A stretch of DNA of 64,000 nt, from assembly GCA_965279095.1 (NCBI GenBank), contig CBDIHH010000007.1, positions 868,001-932,000 of the forward strand. The letters are read 5' to 3'. The stretch comes from CBDIHH01 sp965279095 (lineage in GTDB: Bacteria; Pseudomonadota; Alphaproteobacteria; Caulobacterales; Caulobacteraceae). Shown here piece by piece: positions 60,151 through 64,000 of the stretch. A model generated the notes under the pieces. That model was not told where the DNA came from. It did no database searches and saw only the letters and a program-made list of their open reading frames with translations. The translations under genes were made by a program, and so were the position numbers. Each line of letters begins with the position of its first letter. Position 1 is the first letter of the stretch.

Positions 60151-61578
60151 ATGCAAGACCAAACCGATAGCCCCGAGGTCGACGCCGAGGTTGGCGAGCC
60201 GACGTCGGCGCCGATGCCCGACACCACCGCCGACATGGGCCCCGACCTGAGCGTCGATCCCCATCAGGACCACGGCGACGACGACGGCCCCTCGCCCATC
60301 ACCGCCCTCGGCCTGACGCGCATGTCGCTGCAGGAACTGAAGGACAAGACCCCCGCCGACCTGCTCGCCCTGGCCGAGACCGTCGAGCTCGAGAACGCCA
60401 GTTCCATGCGCAAGCAGGACATGATGTTCGGCATCCTCAAAGCCATGGCCGACGAGGGGGTCGAGATCTTCGGCTCGGGCACCATGGAAGTGCTGCAGGA
60501 CGGCTTCGGCTTCCTGCGCTCGCCGGAAGCCAACTATCTGCCCGGCCCCGACGACATCTATGTCTCCCCCTCGCAGATCCGTCGCTTCGGCCTGAAAACC
60601 GGCGACAGCGTCGAAGGCTCGATCCGCGCCCCCCGCGAGGGCGAGCGCTATTTCGCCCTGGTGACGGTCTCGTCGATCAACTTCGAGAACCCCGAGAACG
60701 TCCGCCACAAGGTCCACTTCGACAACCTGACGCCGCTCTATCCCGAAGAGCGGCTGACCATGGAGATCGAGGACCCGACGCTGAAGGACCGGTCCGGCCG
60801 GATCATCGACATCGTCGCCCCGCTCGGCAAAGGCCAGCGCTGCCTGATCGTCGCCCCGCCGCGGGTCGGCAAGACGGTGATGCTGCAGAACATCGCCAAG
60901 TCCATCGCCGCCAACCACCCGGAGGCGTATCTGCTGGTGCTGCTCATCGACGAGCGCCCGGAAGAAGTGACCGACATGCAGCGCACGGTGAAGGGCGAGG
61001 TCATCTCCTCGACCTTCGACGAGCCGGCGACCCGGCACGTGCAGGTGGCCGAGATGGTCATCGAGAAGGCCAAGCGCCTGGTCGAGCACAAGCGCGACGT
61101 CATCATTCTGCTGGACTCGGTGACCCGCCTCGGCCGCGCCTACAACACCGTGGTCCCCTCGTCCGGCAAGGTCCTCACCGGCGGCGTCGACGCCAACGCC
61201 CTGCAGCGCCCCAAGCGCTTCTTCGGCGCGGCGCGCAACATCGAGGAAGGCGGTTCCCTGACCATCATCGCCACCGCCCTGATCGACACGGGCTCGCGGA
61301 TGGACGAGGTGATCTTCGAAGAGTTCAAGGGCACCGGTAACTCGGAAATCATCCTCGACCGCAAGGTCGCCGACAAGCGGGTGTTCCCGGCCATCGACAT
61401 CCTCAAGTCCGGCACCCGCAAGGAAGAGCTGATCACCCCCAAGGACGTGCTGCAGAAGACCTACGTCCTGCGGCGCATCCTCAACCCCATGGGGGCGCAG
61501 GACGCCATCGAGTTCCTGCTCGACAAGCTGCGCCAGACCAAGAACAACGCCGAATTCTTCCAGTCCATGAACACCTGA
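60151..61578 (+). CDS. rho: Transcription termination factor Rho
   Basis: A 475-residue Rho: acidic N-terminal extension (about 50 residues), SAP-like helical part, cold-shock RNA-binding fold (EVLQDGFGFLRSPEANYLPGPDDIYV), Walker A APPRVGKTVML (about residue 235), Walker B and R-loop in VIILLDSVTRLGRAYN, and Q-loop region. The hexamer terminates transcription with ATP use. The acidic extension is Asp/Pro rich and non-standard in E. coli. In most relatives mnmE follows; here a GST does. Confidence 0.97.
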   Translation: MQDQTDSPEVDAEVGEPTSAPMPDTTADMGPDLSVDPHQDHGDDDGPSPITALGLTRMSLQELKDKTPADLLALAETVELENASSMRKQDMMFGILKAMADEGVEIFGSGTMEVLQDGFGFLRSPEANYLPGPDDIYVSPSQIRRFGLKTGDSVEGSIRAPREGERYFALVTVSSINFENPENVRHKVHFDNLTPLYPEERLTMEIEDPTLKDRSGRIIDIVAPLGKGQRCLIVAPPRVGKTVMLQNIAKSIAANHPEAYLLVLLIDERPEEVTDMQRTVKGEVISSTFDEPATRHVQVAEMVIEKAKRLVEHKRDVIILLDSVTRLGRAYNTVVPSSGKVLTGGVDANALQRPKRFFGAARNIEEGGSLTIIATALIDTGSRMDEVIFEEFKGTGNSEIILDRKVADKRVFPAIDILKSGTRKEELITPKDVLQKTYVLRRILNPMGAQDAIEFLLDKLRQTKNNAEFFQSMNT

Positions 61579-61616
61579 TGCTCGGCGCCCGGTTCGGCTG
61601 ATCCACCAAGTCCAGG

Positions 61617-61700
61617 CCCGAATCCCCCGCGGAAGCGGGGGCCCCAGGCTTTGAACGGCCCACAACGGCCAAGCCTGGATCCCCGCTTCCGCGGGGAGTA
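61617..61700. repeat. Inverted-repeat element after rho
   Basis: Hairpin CCCCCGC-GGAA-GCGGGGG (61624-61641), arm CCAGGCTT (61644-61651), then AAGCCTGG (61671-61678) and CCCCGCTTCCGCGGGG (61681-61696). Nested palindrome; likely works as the rho terminator. The CCCCGC-TTCC-GCGGGG type is common between alphaproteobacterial genes. Confidence 0.82.
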
Positions 61701-61781
61701 CGGACCGGAGGGGGGACACAGACACCTGCGGATAAGCCGTATACCCTAGCGAAGACTGGCAAGCGTTAGAGGGACCCGCTC

Positions 61782-62384
61782 ATGAAGCTCTACCACGGCA
61801 AGCGGACGCGATCGTTCCGGGTGGTGTGGATGCTGGAGGAGATGGGGCTGCCTTACGAGATCGAGGCGATCCCCTTTCCGCCGACGGGCAATCCGGTGCT
61901 GGCCGAGGTCAACGCCCTGACCACCCTCCCGACCCTGGTGGACGGGGCGGCGACGATGACGGAATCGGCGGCCATCCTGGAATACCTCGGCCGGTGCTAC
62001 GGGCCGACGCCCCTGGCCCCGGCGCCGGATCACCCGAGCTACGGCGACTATCTCAACTACCTGCACTATGGCGAGGCGAGCCTGGCCGCGCCCCTGTCGC
62101 AGGTGATGTTCACCCGCTGGTCGGCGCCCGAGGACCAGAAGGCCAACTGGACGGTGGGGAATATCGAGGCCTATTACGTGCGCCGCGCCGCCCATCTGGA
62201 GGGCGTGCTGACCGGCCGCCCCTATGTGGCCGGCGACGCCTTCACCGCCGCCGACATCTCCTGCGGCTACGCCCTGCGCCTGGCCGGGCTGGCGGGCCTG
62301 ACCAAACAGTATGGGCCAGTGCTGAAGGCCTATCTGGCGGCCCTGGCTGAGCGGCCGGCCTACATCCGGGCCTCGGCGGTCTAG
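61782..62384 (+). CDS. Glutathione S-transferase family protein
   Basis: A 200-residue GST. N-terminal thioredoxin fold MKLYHGKRTRSFRVVWMLEEMGLPYE, cis-Pro region LPTLVDGAATMTESAAILEYLG, C-terminal helices with AGDAFTAADISCGYAL. Substrate unknown. It starts a unit with the hydrolase (4-base gap). Confidence 0.92.
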   Translation: MKLYHGKRTRSFRVVWMLEEMGLPYEIEAIPFPPTGNPVLAEVNALTTLPTLVDGAATMTESAAILEYLGRCYGPTPLAPAPDHPSYGDYLNYLHYGEASLAAPLSQVMFTRWSAPEDQKANWTVGNIEAYYVRRAAHLEGVLTGRPYVAGDAFTAADISCGYALRLAGLAGLTKQYGPVLKAYLAALAERPAYIRASAV

Positions 62385-62388
62385 CGCC

Positions 62389-63396
62389 ATGGCCTTCCCG
62401 CCCGACCCGGAGCCCCAGGATGCGCCTCCGAGCCGTCGGGCCCTGGGCGGCCTGCTGGTCGCCGGCCCCGCGGTCCTGGCCCTGGGCGCCGAGCCGGCGC
62501 AAGGCGCGCCCCAGCCGCCCGTGTCCCCGCCCGGCCCCGCCGTGATGTCCAAGGCGGGTTTCGAGGGCCTGCATGTGATGAAGGGGACGCCGGCCTATGC
62601 CGACACTCCTCTGGGTCGCCTGCACTACTGGTCCCTGGGATCGGGCCCGGCGATCATCCTTCTGCACCAGGGCCCCCTGTTCAGCGTCGAGTTCGCCCGC
62701 ATCCAGCCCCTGCTGGCCGACCTGGGCTATCGCGCCCTGGCCGTGGACATCCCCGGCTTCGGCTTCTCTCAGCGCCCCGATCATCCCGCCACGGGCGACG
62801 AATACGCCGACAGCCTCGTGGCGATGCTGGACGCGCTGGGCATCGAGCAAGCCATCATCGCGGGCACCCATACGGGCGCCACCCTCGCCCTGGCCTTCGC
62901 CGCCCGTCACCCGCAGCGGACAGCGTGCCTGGTGCTGCAATCGGTCCCGATCTATTCGCCGGAGGAGCTGGAAGAGCGGGTGGGCGCGCCCCCGCCCAGC
63001 ACCGAGATCTTCGGCGACGGCCGCCAGATCAGCCGCTGGTGGAGCCGGCTGTCCCAGAAATACCCCGGGCTGCTGGAATCGCCGGAGACGATGCAGTGGC
63101 TGCTGATCGGCACGCTGCTGTCCGGCGACTTCAACTGGTATGGCGAGGACACCGGCCGCACCTTCGTCACCCGCGCCTTCGATTCCGCCCGGGCCATCCT
63201 CAAGGTCCGGTCCCCGACCCTGATCCTCGGCGTGACCGGCGACGGCCTGGAAGCGTCCGTCCAGCGGGCCCTGCAGGCCCGGCCGGACTTCACCCATGTG
63301 GAGGCGCCGGGAGGCCCTGGCCTGTTGACCCTCGACAGTCCCGAGCGCTGGGTCGCCGCCGTGCGGGACTTCATCGGCCAGCATCGGCCGGCCTGA
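62389..63396 (+). CDS. Alpha/beta hydrolase with G-T-H-T-G nucleophile elbow
   Basis: A 335-residue protein with an N-terminal twin-Arg-like segment SRRALGGLLVAGPAVLALG (possible Tat signal, predicted export uncertain). The hydrolase core shows LHQGPLFSVEF (oxyanion), VDIPGFGFSQRPDH and, at the elbow, AGTHTGATLALAFA, with His161 where Ser/Asp/Cys is usual. C-terminal EAPGGPGLLTLDSPERW lacks an obvious catalytic His (PGGPG). The reaction is unclear; it may be non-hydrolytic or use another residue. Confidence 0.85.
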   Translation: MAFPPDPEPQDAPPSRRALGGLLVAGPAVLALGAEPAQGAPQPPVSPPGPAVMSKAGFEGLHVMKGTPAYADTPLGRLHYWSLGSGPAIILLHQGPLFSVEFARIQPLLADLGYRALAVDIPGFGFSQRPDHPATGDEYADSLVAMLDALGIEQAIIAGTHTGATLALAFAARHPQRTACLVLQSVPIYSPEELEERVGAPPPSTEIFGDGRQISRWWSRLSQKYPGLLESPETMQWLLIGTLLSGDFNWYGEDTGRTFVTRAFDSARAILKVRSPTLILGVTGDGLEASVQRALQARPDFTHVEAPGGPGLLTLDSPERWVAAVRDFIGQHRPA

Positions 63397-63398
63397 CC

Positions 63399-63438
63399 GT
63401 ACTCCTCCCCCGGAGCGGAGCGACAGGGGAAGGATTAC
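63399..63438. repeat. Minimal repeat element, copy E (ends only)
   Basis: GTACTCCTCCCCC (63399-63411) and GGGGAAGGATTAC (63426-63438), the same ends as copy B with mismatches, around GGAGCGGAGCGACA. A single 40-bp hairpin in the convergent hydrolase/hisE gap, equivalent to the outer hairpin of the larger copies. Confidence 0.75.
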
Positions 63439-63440
63439 GC

Positions 63441-63761
63441 CTAGCGCCGCGCCTTCTCGTCGATGCCCGACATGCCCTCGCGGGCCGCCAGCTTGGCGGC
63501 CACGTCATCGAGACTGACGCCCGAAGCGGCCAGCAGCACCAGCCAGTGGTAGATCAGGTCGGCGCTCTCGGCGGCGACGGCGTCGCGGTCGCCCTGGACG
63601 GCGGCGATGACCGTCTCCACCGCCTCCTCGGCCAGTTTCTTGCCGGCCAGGGGCGGGCCGCCGGCCAGCAACTTGGCGGTCCAGGATGACGCCGCGTCCG
63701 CCCCCTTGCGGGCCTCGATGGTGGCGGCGAGCCGGGCGAGGACGTCGGAAAAGTCGCTCAT
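63441..63761 (-). CDS. hisE: Phosphoribosyl-ATP pyrophosphatase
   Basis: A 106-residue HisE: AATIEARKGADAASSWTAKLLAGG, KLAEEAVETVIAAVQGD (acidic Mg site) and SADLIYHWLVLLAASGV. It removes pyrophosphate from phosphoribosyl-ATP. Follows hisF on the same strand with a 9-base gap. Confidence 0.95.
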   Translation of the reverse strand: MSDFSDVLARLAATIEARKGADAASSWTAKLLAGGPPLAGKKLAEEAVETVIAAVQGDRDAVAAESADLIYHWLVLLAASGVSLDDVAAKLAAREGMSGIDEKARR

Positions 63762-63770
63762 GGCGCCGCC

Positions 63771-64000
63771 TCAGCTCAGCCGCATGGGCAGGCCGGCGTC
63801 GGCCATGGCCCGCTTGGCCTCGCCAATGCTGATCTCGCCGAAATGGAAGATGGAGGCGGCCAGGACCGCGTCGGCGCCGCCGGTGCGCACCGCGTCGATC
63901 AGGTGGTCGGTGTCGCCGGCCCCGCCCGAGGCGATCACCGGCACGGTCACCGCGTCGCTGACCGCGCGCAGCAGCTCCACGTCATACCCGTTCTTGGCCC
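63771..64000 (-). CDS. hisF: Imidazole glycerol phosphate synthase cyclase subunit (5' part outside window)
   Basis: The final 75 residues of HisF: NGYDVELLRAVSDAVTVPVIASGGAG and AVLAASIFHFGEISIGEAKRAM, the phosphate-binding end of its TIM barrel. The N-terminus lies past the right edge. With HisH it forms the imidazole ring. Gene order hisF-hisE is standard. Confidence 0.96.
   Translation of the reverse strand, partial: AKNGYDVELLRAVSDAVTVPVIASGGAGDTDHLIDAVRTGGADAVLAASIFHFGEISIGEAKRAMADAGLPMRLS

Overview
The window is a high-GC alphaproteobacterial chromosome segment that contains the replication origin. It most resembles the order Caulobacterales (Caulobacter/Phenylobacterium-like). The evidence is a hemE-linked origin with CtrA-type TTAA-N7-TTAA sites, a parAB locus with parS sites next to mnmE-mnmG-rsmG, and the run cenR - yggS - thiE - ntrZ - DUF3576 - leuS - lptE - holA that is typical next to a Caulobacter origin. 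Genus and species cannot be fixed from sequence alone. I saw no rRNA, tRNA, CRISPR array or complete insertion sequence.

Layout. 1-2.3 kb: arsenic resistance (arsH divergent from arsR-arsC-aqpS). 2.3-7.4 kb: phosphorus acquisition on the minus strand (phnC-phnD-phnE, then a six-unit Pho-box array, a phosphate-type porin and pstS). 7.4-17 kb: a secreted protein of unknown function, an ornithine-decarboxylase-like enzyme paired with a deoxyhypusine-synthase-like enzyme (polyamines), a degenerate GGDEF/EAL-like protein, a Zur-type regulator, DUF488, pentapeptide-repeat, CorA and CHAP proteins. 17.1-20.2 kb: a mostly non-coding stretch, a lipoprotein, then a lower-GC two-gene insert (C5-cytosine methyltransferase overlapping an AlbA/Schlafen-type protein). 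20.2-24.2 kb: cysK, vsr, a ZIP transporter and class I lysyl-tRNA synthetase. 24.3-29.4 kb: a molybdenum hydroxylase cluster of the CO-dehydrogenase-like family with two thioesterases, its large subunit encoded divergently. 29.4-42 kb: ftsK, lolA, xth, cenR, yggS, thiE, ntrZ, DUF3576, leuS, lptE, holA. 42-48.2 kb: leftward operon DUF6489-mnmE-mnmG-rsmG-parA-parB with two parS sites. 48.2-50 kb: two enzymes (dienelactone hydrolase, quinone oxidoreductase). 49.9-56.7 kb: Smr, mltA, Tim44-like, secB, dnaQ, coaE, aroE, maf, ppsR. 56.72-57.2 kb: the putative origin. 57.2-64 kb: hemE, hemH, hemJ, rho, a glutathione S-transferase, an alpha/beta hydrolase, hisE and partial hisF.

The core functions fit an origin-proximal region: initiation sites, chromosome segregation (ParABS, FtsK), tRNA modification, envelope biogenesis (LolA, LptE, MltA, CenR) and heme synthesis. 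In many alphaproteobacteria rho is followed directly by mnmE. Here the Smr-to-rho block carrying the origin is flipped relative to parAB, which suggests an inversion across the origin. Several intergenic gaps are filled by GC-rich inverted repeats of at least four kinds, including a composite family with GTACTCC...GGAGTAC-like ends.

The strongest leads for new biology are the methyltransferase/AlbA gene pair, the composite repeat family, the six-unit Pho array, the bacterial deoxyhypusine-synthase-like enzyme beside a decarboxylase, and a hydrolase with His at the usual nucleophile position. All positions and motifs were read by eye; no database search was run.
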